Assembly (NCBI GenBank): GCA_963703325.1
Contig: OY969805.1
Location: forward strand, 744,001-808,000
Source: Aquilonibacter sp963703325
GTDB lineage: Bacteria > Vulcanimicrobiota > Vulcanimicrobiia > Vulcanimicrobiales > Vulcanimicrobiaceae
Length of the DNA stretch: 64,000 bases
Direction of reading: 5' to 3'
Every line of letters starts with the position of its first letter. Position 1 is the stretch's first letter. Made by a program: the position numbers and the translations under genes. Below are positions 34,959 to 42,519 of this stretch, one piece after another. Below the pieces are notes generated by a model, which saw nothing but the letters and a program-made list of their open reading frames with translations, searched no databases and had not been told where the DNA came from.

Positions 34959-36419
34959 CTAGAACTCGATTCCCTCGCCCCTCTCGCCATAAGTCGGCGC
35001 GACCGTTGCGACCTTGTAGTCAATCGATTTCGGCTCGGCTAAAACTACGGAGTCCTCAATAAGCTGGAGCGTCGGCGCTACTGCGTCGTCGAACATCGGA
35101 TAAGGAATCGGCTCACTGGTGTCGACATTCGGCGCATCGGTAACCTCCACGTAGAACCATCCGTCTGACACGTCGCCGAAATATACTACCGGTTCGATTT
35201 TTTTCACCCGCCGGATTGGTGGGCCCATGTCATTTATCACCACTGCTGAGCGCGAAAAAAGCACGATGTTCACGCCCGTGGTCCTCGCAATCTCGGCCTC
35301 CCCGCGTACCCACGAATCAGGGTCGTCCTCGTATCGTGCTTCCTCTTCCGCCGCCGTCGTTACCGACGAGACAAACATCACCCCATCGAGTCCCTTGCTC
35401 GCCAGAAATTCGGCAACCATTTGTGTTGGGAGGTATTCGAGTGCCTCGGCCTCCCGCAACACAGGTTTGCGAAGGCGATCGCGCAGGCCGCGCATGAACA
35501 GCCCGTACTCGACTGACCTTTGAAAGTCTGGATCGAAGAACGACGTTCGCAACGCGGCGCGACTAAGCAAGCGAAGGTCGAGGACCCGTGCCGGCTGCAA
35601 GAACTCGAACCTGCCAACGAAAGCAGCGCCGCCGATCGGAATTGCAAGCTCAGCGATGCATGTCGTTACGTCCGTGGCTCCGTAGAACGCGAGCACACCC
35701 GCAGCGTTCATCCTGCCAGCGGTCCTTAGCGCCGGTGGCGGCGGCGAGAGTTCGCGGGAAGGGTTCTCGAGAATGCGTTTCTTCTCGCCGACAGTATTCG
35801 CCGCCCGCGCACGATAGACGGCCTTTATCCCGGCGTCCTCCGTCCCGAGCAAGACGAACGGCGGCTCGCCCTGATGAAGTTCACCTCTCAGCACCGGGCC
35901 GAATATTTCTTCCAGATATTCGCGTTCATGGTCCAATAGGAAGCGCCCACGATGCTTGACGCCCTCCTCAAAGCGCTCCCAGCGCTCTTCGAATTCCCCC
36001 GAATGCGGGACGATCAATTCATACGTTGAGGAAGTTGCGTCGTAAAGTGGCATTTCGCCATCGTGCATGACGCGATATCCTTCTGCGTCACTGAGGATTT
36101 CAACGATCGCATCCGTCAGCTCCTCACTATCGCATTCCAGAATCTCAGTGCGGATGAGCTCGTTCGGCGTCGACCCGTTGTCGTTCCACAGCCCCCGGCC
36201 GCGATCGTCGCGCATGTATTTCTTGCAAACGGTATCCACCATCTCTGCGAGAGCTTCAACCGTGACAGAAGCCTTCACTTCGCCGCAGATTGCGCACGGC
36301 GCGACGACATTGTTCGCGGCAATCCGCTGGGCGATAAATGCGTCGCCTCCCGCGCATTCTAGGCATACTGTGCTATCGCCGTCGAGCTTTTCGCCGCCAT
36401 TCACCAGAATGAGATTCAC
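34959..36419 (-). CDS. RES-domain protein with HEPN/RES N-terminal domain
   Basis: The 486-residue protein starts with a zinc-ribbon-like region, CLEC (C19, C22) and CAIC (C42, C45), typical of the HEPN/RES N-terminal domain 1 found ahead of RES or HEPN domains. A RES domain follows at about 200-400 (KAVYRARAANT, MNAAGVLAFYGATD, CIAELAIPIG with Glu257). RES toxins degrade NAD+ in Xre-RES pairs, but no Xre antitoxin is next to it. The start is GTG with no strong ribosome-binding site. It leads the operon with two HEPN-like proteins. A defence or abortive-infection role is inferred from domain and setting. Confidence 0.75.
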   Translation of the reverse strand: MNLILVNGGEKLDGDSTVCLECAGGDAFIAQRIAANNVVAPCAICGEVKASVTVEALAEMVDTVCKKYMRDDRGRGLWNDNGSTPNELIRTEILECDSEELTDAIVEILSDAEGYRVMHDGEMPLYDATSSTYELIVPHSGEFEERWERFEEGVKHRGRFLLDHEREYLEEIFGPVLRGELHQGEPPFVLLGTEDAGIKAVYRARAANTVGEKKRILENPSRELSPPPPALRTAGRMNAAGVLAFYGATDVTTCIAELAIPIGGAAFVGRFEFLQPARVLDLRLLSRAALRTSFFDPDFQRSVEYGLFMRGLRDRLRKPVLREAEALEYLPTQMVAEFLASKGLDGVMFVSSVTTAAEEEARYEDDPDSWVRGEAEIARTTGVNIVLFSRSAVVINDMGPPIRRVKKIEPVVYFGDVSDGWFYVEVTDAPNVDTSEPIPYPMFDDAVAPTLQLIEDSVVLAEPKSIDYKVATVAPTYGERGEGIEF

Positions 36420-36806
36420 CGTGGCACGCGCGCGTCCCGCATCCAGCGATCCCTCCTAGCGCTCCTTGGACAACGTGTCCTATTCGCCACGCCACGCTAG
36501 CGCAGCTTGAATATCACTTTAGCGCAGGCCGCGCTATATTCGGATGTTGAACGCGGAACGCGATCGGTTTCTTTGGAGGTTGCTTGCCGCATCGCAGCGC
36601 CCTCGACACGAAACCGCAATGCATTCTTGATGCCACTGAACCCATAAAATAGGCGCCTACCCCAGCCCCAGCTAAACCAGGATTGCCTCTAGGACTTTCG
36701 TACCAAGGCCGCTCGTGGCTCCGGTCGAAACCTCGGTCCAAGCGCCTCGCGTCGGTATCGCAGAAACCTTCGTTGCCACCACGAAGGCGCGTGAGGAAGA
36801 ATACCA
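36420..36806. other. 387-bp non-coding region between divergent island operons
   Basis: No credible gene is seen. TAGCGCAG occurs as a direct repeat at 36498-36505 and 36520-36527, 22 bp apart, with an inverted GCGCTA at 36531-36536 and TATATT at 36535-36540. These could be regulator sites for the RES operon (leftward) and the three-gene operon (rightward). GAGGAAGA just before 36807 is the ribosome-binding site of the next gene. Confidence 0.45.
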
Positions 36807-37217
36807 ATGTGTGATGCTTCTGATTCGGCTACGACTAGGACGATTCTCGACCACGCGTCACGTCTACAGGGCGAGCTAGAAGTCTTCGCCCATTCAGGAG
36901 CGCACGACGGGGACAGCCGTGCAATCAGTGTAAGTCTACGGGCACTGCGCAGGGAGCTTGACCGCGTTTTGGCCCTTCTTAACGATACTGAAATGACGCA
37001 GCAAGAAGCGCAGCGCGAGGTCGACCTTGCCATGCTGATGGTAGATCCAAATCTAGCCACGCTGTCACAGTGGGCGCGCGCGAGTGCACGGGTCGAACAG
37101 CGCGGCAGCCTGTTCGATGTCCACATACATTATGCTGGAACTCTTTTTGCTCAACATGAGCATGCGATACGCGAGCGACTGGGTCACGCGGCTGGCGTGA
37201 TTACACGACACGAATGA
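36807..37217 (+). CDS. Hypothetical helical protein (island operon, gene 1)
   Basis: The 136-residue protein begins MCDASDSATTRTILDHASRL and is mainly helical with charged residues (LRALRRELDRVLALLND). It contains no membrane helix and no known motif. A GAGGAAGA ribosome-binding site precedes the ATG. Its stop overlaps the next start as ATGA, giving translational coupling with the membrane protein downstream. The family is unknown. Confidence 0.65.
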   Translation: MCDASDSATTRTILDHASRLQGELEVFAHSGAHDGDSRAISVSLRALRRELDRVLALLNDTEMTQQEAQREVDLAMLMVDPNLATLSQWARASARVEQRGSLFDVHIHYAGTLFAQHEHAIRERLGHAAGVITRHE

Positions 37218-38083
37218 AGTCTCCGGTGCCCGTAATTGTCGATAAGCTGCCGTCGCCGGCACCGGATCATTTCGCGGTCACGGGCCTACACCTTGCCGAA
37301 GCCGCCCTCGTCGTTTCCCTTATTACCCTGTTTGGGGTGCTCATTCAAATCTGGCTCGCTCGTAGAACTCTCGACGTTACAAACGAAGAACTAACGTTGA
37401 CGAGAGAAACGCTTAAGGCAGCTCAAGCTGAACTGGAACTTGCGGTAAATCAGCTCGGGGAGACCAGGCGCGCCGCTGAGCAAACGAAGCTCGCATTGGA
37501 TTATTCGAAAGAGCAAAGCCTTTTAGCGAAAAGGGAAGCAATCGATCGCGTCAAGCAAATTTCGCCGCAGCTTACGGCTGAGGTTCGCTTTGACGAGCTG
37601 GCACAAAAATTTGTGGTCTGGCTCGTGAACCACGGTGGCGTAGCACGCTACGTGGGGTTGTCCGCTCTCGATCCGGCCGGCCAGCTATATTCGAGGGCCG
37701 GAAACACGTTGCAAATCCTCGGGGCCAACGAGCAACAACCAACCGGGTTGAAGTGGCCAAACGTGCCTTCGTCCTCGCGGTATGCGCAGAAAGTGCGAAT
37801 TAGGTACAGCGATATCTACGGCAATAAGTACATTACCGAGTATCGTTCACTGAGCGATACGCTTGCATACCCCGTCTTTCGTGAGCCATGGCTGGGGAAA
37901 GAGTATGGATTCCCGCCACCCGAGAAATGCTCAGAGTTCGTATCCTGGCCGGTTGAGCATTACGAACGCATTGTCGAAGAGTCGGGCGTTGTTGAATATG
38001 ACGAGGAACTCGATCCGGGATTGGAACCACATGAGGCCATCGCTTCTGAACTCGGCACCGCTCAGGACAACGTTCCTGGCTAA
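37214..38083 (+). CDS. Membrane protein with coiled coil (island operon, gene 2)
   Basis: The 289-residue protein has one membrane helix at about 26-48 (EAALVVSLITLFGVLIQIWL), a coiled coil at about 50-120 (TNEELTLTRETLKAAQAELE onward) and a C-terminal beta-rich domain of about 150 residues ending in an acidic tail. No enzyme motif is recognised. It is coupled to the 136-residue protein (ATGA) and followed 42 bp later by another membrane protein. A membrane-linked defence role is possible but unsupported. Confidence 0.65.
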   Translation: MKSPVPVIVDKLPSPAPDHFAVTGLHLAEAALVVSLITLFGVLIQIWLARRTLDVTNEELTLTRETLKAAQAELELAVNQLGETRRAAEQTKLALDYSKEQSLLAKREAIDRVKQISPQLTAEVRFDELAQKFVVWLVNHGGVARYVGLSALDPAGQLYSRAGNTLQILGANEQQPTGLKWPNVPSSSRYAQKVRIRYSDIYGNKYITEYRSLSDTLAYPVFREPWLGKEYGFPPPEKCSEFVSWPVEHYERIVEESGVVEYDEELDPGLEPHEAIASELGTAQDNVPG

Positions 38084-38125
38084 CGGACTGCAGGCGCTAC
38101 TCGAGCCTTACGACGCCATAACGTC

Positions 38126-38824
38126 ATGAACTGGGGCGTGATTCTGAATTATTTTCCGCCGGCCGCCCTCTGGGGGTTCGTCGGCACAATCCTCGGCGGA
38201 TCCATTGCGTTTCTCTCGGCGTACATGGCTACTTCGCGAACCATCAAATCCCAAAGGGCGCTTCAACGAGCCGAGTTCGAAAGGGAGGACTTGGCAACGC
38301 GAGCCGTTGCGACGGCCTTGTTGCTGGACCTTTACCGCTTCGTCAATGACGCAGCCCGGAACGCTGTCTTTGAGCCAGAGAAGTGGGCACGCCCTCTTCA
38401 TCGATTGTTGGACTTTGGCACTGACATCAGGATCGGACATGCGCTTACGAGCGAGCAGGTCCAGGGTTTTCTAAGCGCAGGTTTTGAAGCCGACTTAGCG
38501 TTCCATCGATTGAGTGAAGAGATTCGCGATCTCGATATTCCATTCAGTGAAGACTTCGAGGAACGTCATCCCGGGGCCGACCTCGACCATGCTGAATGGT
38601 TTTATGTTACGCGCATCTGGATTTTATCGCTTACCGCCTATCAAGCAATAAATCGAGCATTAAGAGCCATGTCCCTTGCGCATCACGTCGACAGGAATCC
38701 TAGTCCTTCGATGGTCGATGTTCGCGACGACTATCGCATCCAAATTGGCAGAATGGCCGCCGAGTCCAGAGATGAGGGCGATACCAACGAGAGGGTATGG
38801 AACGACGAGGAGTTGTTCGGATAG
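38126..38824 (+). CDS. Membrane-anchored hypothetical protein (island operon, gene 3)
   Basis: The 232-residue protein has an N-terminal membrane segment (about 8-34, FPPAALWGFVGTILGGSIAF). A helical cytoplasmic domain follows (RALQRAEFEREDLATRAVAT; LLLDLYRFVNDAARN). No catalytic motif is visible. It follows the coiled-coil membrane protein on the same strand. Base composition here looks less GC-rich than the chromosome on either side, consistent with transfer. The family is unknown. Confidence 0.62.
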   Translation: MNWGVILNYFPPAALWGFVGTILGGSIAFLSAYMATSRTIKSQRALQRAEFEREDLATRAVATALLLDLYRFVNDAARNAVFEPEKWARPLHRLLDFGTDIRIGHALTSEQVQGFLSAGFEADLAFHRLSEEIRDLDIPFSEDFEERHPGADLDHAEWFYVTRIWILSLTAYQAINRALRAMSLAHHVDRNPSPSMVDVRDDYRIQIGRMAAESRDEGDTNERVWNDEELFG

Positions 38825-38948
38825 CGCGTTCCAGAAAGTGCGGCTATGCTCGGCTGCAGTCGCATTGGGTGCACTTTCGTGCACCGTGGGGAAGGCGATT
38901 TCGCAATAGTAACAACCACAGAAGGTCGGTTGCATGATCGATCATGCC

Positions 38949-39164
38949 CTAACGATACAGGTCGCGCAGCGAAAGCCCAAGCGCCCTCAAAACGCGCCCT
39001 ATCGAGCAGCCAGCAAAGCAATGCAGGAGCGCACGATGATCGCGACCTTCGGAAATGCACAGCGAAGGCGAATGGTCGTGATGGCCGGGGCAGCGTGCCA
39101 TCCACTTTTCGCCCGAGCGACGCGCGTCCGGCAGGAGCCGCAAGATGCGTTCGACCGGAGTCAC
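38949..39164 (-). CDS. CHC2-type zinc-finger mini-protein (primase zinc-binding domain)
   Basis: This 71-residue protein is just the zinc-binding module of DnaG-type primases. CPGHHDHSPSL supplies C25 and H28, and LLHCFAGC supplies C49 and C53, as in phage and plasmid primases with CxxxC spacing. The catalytic TOPRIM part is absent, so it is either a remnant or a stand-alone DNA-recognition factor. Its start overlaps the replication HTH gene by ATGA, suggesting a joint role in element replication. Confidence 0.75.
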   Translation of the reverse strand: MTPVERILRLLPDARRSGEKWMARCPGHHDHSPSLCISEGRDHRALLHCFAGCSIGRVLRALGLSLRDLYR

Positions 39165-39862
39165 GCGAGCAAACCCTTCTCGGTCGCATATGCGATCAGC
39201 GAATCAAAATCTTCAACGATATGCAATGAGTCGGTATCGAGAACTACTCTCCTCTTTACGTTCGTTACCTCTCTCTTAGTCTGGTCTCTTTGCCCGGTAT
39301 CTGCTACCAAGGGGGCGGTGGTAGATTCGACCGCGGCAGACTTCACCACCGAGGGGGCGGTAATTTTTACCACCCGTCGTTCCGATTCGTGGAGTGCTGC
39401 TTCGCAAGTCTCCGGGGGCGTCAACCAGAAAAGGTTCACGCCGCCCGGACCGCTTGAGATATCGACTTTGAGCAAGCTAACAGCTTCCAAGTCTCTAATC
39501 GCGCGCTGCACCGCTCGAACGTCGTTCACGCCGGAATCGCTCGCGATTTTTGCGATGCTTGGGTGGCAGCTTCCGCGGTCCTGGTCGGCGCGCGACGCCA
39601 AGGCGGTGTAAATGCGAAGAGCCGTTCCATCAAGGCGCCGGCCCGTCTTGGGGTGCCGCGCTTGGAGAACTCCGAAATCCACAAGCGAATATCGGTGCGC
39701 CGGATTGAGGTGGGCGTGGTGTTGTCGCGCGAGCTTTCTTCGCTTCGCAGGTCGCTTTTTGACCTGAACTCGCTCCACGGTTTCGACCGGAGGCGTCGGC
39801 GTGATATTCTGGGGCTGCACATTTGTTGCGGCGGCGCTGGCAGGCGCCGCTTTTCTTTTCAC
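39161..39862 (-). CDS. Replication-type helix-turn-helix protein
   Basis: From a GTG start the protein is 233 residues. It has a basic Pro-rich N terminus and a winged-helix/HTH_36-like domain (ALRIYTALASRADQDRGSCH, PSIAKIASDSGVNDVRAVQR, AIRDLEAVSLLKV) like phage and plasmid replication initiators. It lies 34 bp downstream of the excisionase-like gene and overlaps the CHC2 zinc-finger gene. An initiator role is likely but not proven. Confidence 0.7.
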   Translation of the reverse strand: MKRKAAPASAAATNVQPQNITPTPPVETVERVQVKKRPAKRRKLARQHHAHLNPAHRYSLVDFGVLQARHPKTGRRLDGTALRIYTALASRADQDRGSCHPSIAKIASDSGVNDVRAVQRAIRDLEAVSLLKVDISSGPGGVNLFWLTPPETCEAALHESERRVVKITAPSVVKSAAVESTTAPLVADTGQRDQTKREVTNVKRRVVLDTDSLHIVEDFDSLIAYATEKGLLA

Positions 39863-39896
39863 ACAGAACTCATCGCAGACGACTGCGCCTCATGCG

Positions 39897-40091
39897 TCAC
39901 GGGCGCGCTTCGCCAGTCAGGAGCCGCTCCAACGCCACTAGTGGGACGACGATTCTTCGTCCTATTTTCAGCGTCGGTATGTCACCTCTGCGCGCGGCTT
40001 CGTAGCTCGCAGCTCTTCCGATCCCGAGCATCTCGCCGGCCTCAGCGATCGTGCAGGTCTTGCGCTGGGAACGCTCGCGTTCATCTTCCAT
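39897..40091 (-). CDS. Excisionase-like MerR/HTH_17 DNA-binding protein
   Basis: From ATG 40091 the protein is 64 residues with the excisionase-type winged HTH (CTIAEAGEMLGIGRAASYEA, GDIPTLKIGRRIVVPLVALE). A longer frame from GTG 40151 would cover the operator palindrome at 40131-40143, so the shorter start is preferred. The protein would direct excision by the integrase or control the divergent genes. Confidence 0.75.
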   Translation of the reverse strand: MEDERERSQRKTCTIAEAGEMLGIGRAASYEAARRGDIPTLKIGRRIVVPLVALERLLTGEARP

Positions 40092-40130
40092 GCCCTTGGT
40101 TGCCTTTCGTATAGTAGCGTTTTTTCCTGA

Positions 40131-40143
40131 TGATACAGTATCA
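40131..40143. promoter_or_regulatory. Operator-like palindrome between excisionase and integrase operons
   Basis: TGATACAGTATCA is a perfect dyad around a central base. It lies between the leftward excisionase/replication genes and the rightward gene at 40191. TATACT (40178-40183) is 7 nt before the ATG at 40191. The arrangement resembles a lysogeny-type control region. Confidence 0.5.
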
Positions 40144-40190
40144 AATGACACAGAAGGACTCCGCTATATGCATAAGATATACTCCCGAGC

Positions 40191-41021
40191 ATGGCGCGCA
40201 AGGTAACTGCACAAGATCGCACTGTACGAACGCGCTGGGCATCCTTCCTGAGTCCGGTCGTAGGGACCGAGGCGGGTGTCTCCGTCGCGGCGCTTTCGCG
40301 TGCGATTAGCGCGAGCGTTGCCCGGAGCGGCGACGCGGGATGGCAGGTGCGCGATTGGCTCGACGGCGACCGGACGGTCTCGCCCCGACTCGCATTCGAG
40401 ACGGGCGAGGCGCTGCGCGCGTGTGGAATCGGTTGGAGTACGGGATTCGGCGCTTTGTGGGGCGCTGGCTATTTCGGCGCGTTTACTCGTCGGCTCGCAA
40501 CATTCGCGCGAAGCGATGGTCTGCCGGAGGACGCCCCCTATTCCAGAAGCGACGTTGCAGTCTTCATCGGAATGCAGACGCCGCTCTTCGCCAGCCCGAG
40601 CCTTGTACTCGATCTGTTCACCGACGCTAATCCCGATCGGCTCGGCGCGGAGCGCCGCGGGTTTGCCGAGTTCGTCTCCCCGCATCTCACTGGAACACAC
40701 AACGAAGCCTCCGGGCGACGGCGCGCGCTCATCCACGACGAAGACGAGCTGCTCGCGCACGCGGCCGCGCTCGGCGATAGCCAGAATATCGCGATCGCCA
40801 TACGCGAACGCATAGTCTTTACGCTCGTCTGGGAATGGGCAAACGCGGCCGCGAGTCCGCCGCTACAGCAGGGCCGCGTTGCCAATCTTGGCGCCATTCT
40901 AGGCGCTCGGCCTCGACTGCTTATCGAACGCGAGCGCGAGGCTTCCATTGCCCGCTATCGCGATCAGCAGAGACGCGCCAACGCATACTGGTCCAATCTT
41001 CCTGAGGAGAAAGAATCGTGA
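40191..41021 (+). CDS. Unknown protein translationally coupled to the integrase
   Basis: The 276-residue protein starts MARKVTAQDRTVRTRWASFL. Its N-terminal part (VSVAALSRAISASVARSGDA; WQVRDWLDGDRTVSPRLAFE) has the helix pattern of an XRE/Cro-type DNA-binding domain, while the rest is helical and unassigned. Its TGA overlaps the integrase GTG, so they are coupled. A plausible role is master regulator of the element, similar in place to satellite repressors. No Shine-Dalgarno sequence is visible and TATACT lies 7 nt upstream, which suggests a leaderless transcript. Confidence 0.6.
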   Translation: MARKVTAQDRTVRTRWASFLSPVVGTEAGVSVAALSRAISASVARSGDAGWQVRDWLDGDRTVSPRLAFETGEALRACGIGWSTGFGALWGAGYFGAFTRRLATFARSDGLPEDAPYSRSDVAVFIGMQTPLFASPSLVLDLFTDANPDRLGAERRGFAEFVSPHLTGTHNEASGRRRALIHDEDELLAHAAALGDSQNIAIAIRERIVFTLVWEWANAAASPPLQQGRVANLGAILGARPRLLIEREREASIARYRDQQRRANAYWSNLPEEKES

Positions 41022-42232
41022 AAGGCTCTAATCAACCAGCCAAAAATAAGCGCCGGCGTCAACGCGGAACCGGCTCGCTGCGATCGGTTGGCAATGGAAA
41101 GTGGCAACTTCGCTATATGGGCGAATCAGACATCGCATTCGCACCCGATAAAACGACCGCCGCGAAGCTCCTTGACGCCTTCGTGGCGCGCGTTCGGAAT
41201 GGAGGCGTCGCCGATGGCGAACGCATGACGGTACGAAACCTCGCGGCGTTCTACATTGAGCACAAAGGCCGATCGAAAGAGCCCACGACGCTCGCGTGGT
41301 ATCGCCGCAACCTCAACAAGCACGTTTGCCCCGCGATCGGCGACATCAAGCTTCGCGATCTTAAACCAATCCACAAACAGCGTATGCTCGATAACGCGCG
41401 CGACGTTTCACGTACGCAACGCAAAGGACAACCGCTCGGAGCAACGAGCCTACGAAACCTGCTTGTCTTCACGCGCGCGATGCTCGCATGGGCAATCAAA
41501 CAGGGCCTCTGCAACGAGAACGTCGCCTCAAAGGTGGAGCTGCCGCGCCAAGAGCACATCGAGCGCCCGACGCTAACGCCGGCGGACGCGGCGGCAATAC
41601 TCGGCGCTTCAAGAGGTTCGGACCTCTTTGCGGTCGTTGCCACGGCGATCGGCACCGGGCTGCGTCGTTCCGAATTGTGCGCGTTGTATTGGAGCGACCT
41701 CGATCTCGACGGCGGAATCATTACCGTGCGCCGCGCGGCGGCTAACCTCGATGGCAAGGTCGTTATCAAGGCGACTAAGACGAAAAGATCGCAGCGCGTC
41801 GACCACCTCCCGGCGTTCGTCGTCGCCGCTCTGCAACGGTACAAAAGCGAACAGCTTTCGCAATTCACTGCCCTATATGCTGACGAATTGGAAGCCCGCC
41901 GTCGTCAGAAGGACGGCTATGTCTTCACCCGGCTAAGCGGCGCGGCTTGGGACCCAAACGAACTCTCTCGGCAATTCTCGCGCCTTGTTACTCGTCGCAA
42001 GCTCCCTCGCTTCCGATTTCACGACCTACGGCACGGCTACGCCAGCCTAGCCTTCGCCGCCGGCGTTTCGCTACGCGGCGTTTCGGAGTCGCTGGGCCAT
42101 AGCGCGATCGGCATCACCGACGCGATCTACGTCCACCTGCGCGACGACGCCAAGAGCGAGAAAGCGGATCGCCTCGACGCATATTTGGGGCCGGTCGTCA
42201 ACCCGCCTACGGCCCGTTCTGCACGAGCGTAG
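41018..42232 (+). CDS. Tyrosine recombinase (site-specific integrase)
   Basis: The 404-residue protein has an N-terminal basic arm, a SAM-like core-binding domain (MTVRNLAAFYIEHKG) and a catalytic domain. The catalytic residues are R216 (GTGLRRSELCALY), a Lys near 253-255 (KATKTKRSQR), H335 and R338 (FHDLRHGYASL), H361 (SLGHS) and nucleophile Y371 (DAIYVHL). It starts at GTG and lies next to the attachment site in tRNA-Sec, so it is the integrase of this island. All catalytic residues are intact. Confidence 0.95.
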   Translation: MKGSNQPAKNKRRRQRGTGSLRSVGNGKWQLRYMGESDIAFAPDKTTAAKLLDAFVARVRNGGVADGERMTVRNLAAFYIEHKGRSKEPTTLAWYRRNLNKHVCPAIGDIKLRDLKPIHKQRMLDNARDVSRTQRKGQPLGATSLRNLLVFTRAMLAWAIKQGLCNENVASKVELPRQEHIERPTLTPADAAAILGASRGSDLFAVVATAIGTGLRRSELCALYWSDLDLDGGIITVRRAAANLDGKVVIKATKTKRSQRVDHLPAFVVAALQRYKSEQLSQFTALYADELEARRRQKDGYVFTRLSGAAWDPNELSRQFSRLVTRRKLPRFRFHDLRHGYASLAFAAGVSLRGVSESLGHSAIGITDAIYVHLRDDAKSEKADRLDAYLGPVVNPPTARSARA

Positions 42233-42301
42233 TGTGCCGTTAGTGTGACGAAGCGACCGCCTGCACGAAAAAAGCCCGTCGTACCTATGTTCTAGCGAAT
42301 G

Positions 42302-42317
42302 TGGCGGGAGCGTGTAG
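42302..42317. repeat. Proximal attachment site within tRNA-Sec 3' end
   Basis: The sequence is a perfect copy of 29234-29249. It spans the CCA, discriminator base, 3' acceptor strand and the edge of the T arm, so integration leaves the tRNA intact. Confidence 0.88.
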
Positions 42318-42395
42318 GAATCGAACCTACCAGCCGCCTTGCGGCGGCCTCAGCGATTTTGAAGACCGTGCGAGCCACCAGACTCGTACGCTCCC
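42302..42395 (-). tRNA. selC: tRNA-Sec (selenocysteine, anticodon UCA)
   Basis: On the minus strand the RNA has an 8-bp acceptor stem (GGGAGCGT/ACGCTCCC), a D arm (CGAG/CTCG), an anticodon arm with loop CTTCAAA and anticodon TCA, a long variable arm (GCCGCC-GCAA-GGCGGC) and a 5-bp T stem (GTAGG/CCTAC). It ends with an encoded CCA. The 8+5 layout and UCA anticodon are specific to bacterial tRNA-Sec. A possible -10 box TAAGAT lies about 17 nt before the 5' end. The last 16 nt are the right attachment site of the island. Confidence 0.97.
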
Positions 42396-42519
42396 ATAGT
42401 TAGCGTCCGCGCATCTTACCGCGCGCGACCGCGCAGGCCGTTTTCGCGCGTTCCCATCGACGCTCCCGCCTAACATCGTTCAGCATCAGATGCTAAGATG
42501 GTTACAGGAGGGGCCAACC

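Larger units (their letters stand above)
29234..42317. mobile_element. 13.1-kb genomic island integrated in tRNA-Sec (satellite-like)
   Basis: A perfect 16-bp direct repeat (TGGCGGGAGCGTGTAG) bounds the region at 29234-29249 and 42302-42317. The right copy is the exact 3' end of the tRNA-Sec gene including CCA. A tyrosine integrase ends 70 bp from the tRNA. Inside are an excisionase-like gene, a replication HTH gene, a CHC2 zinc-finger protein, defence-type cargo and a DUF5681/TerS-like gene at the distal end. No conjugation, capsid or tail genes are present. The size and order resemble phage-inducible islands, but satellite status is inference. Confidence 0.88.

Noticed and set aside
34959..36419. 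Classic Xre-RES toxin-antitoxin pair
   Set aside because: No Xre/COG5642-type antitoxin gene is adjacent; the N-terminal zinc-ribbon domain and HEPN-like neighbours point to another system.
36514..36806. 97-residue leftward ORF in the island intergenic region
   Set aside because: Composition is not protein-like, it has no ribosome-binding site and it covers the likely promoter region.
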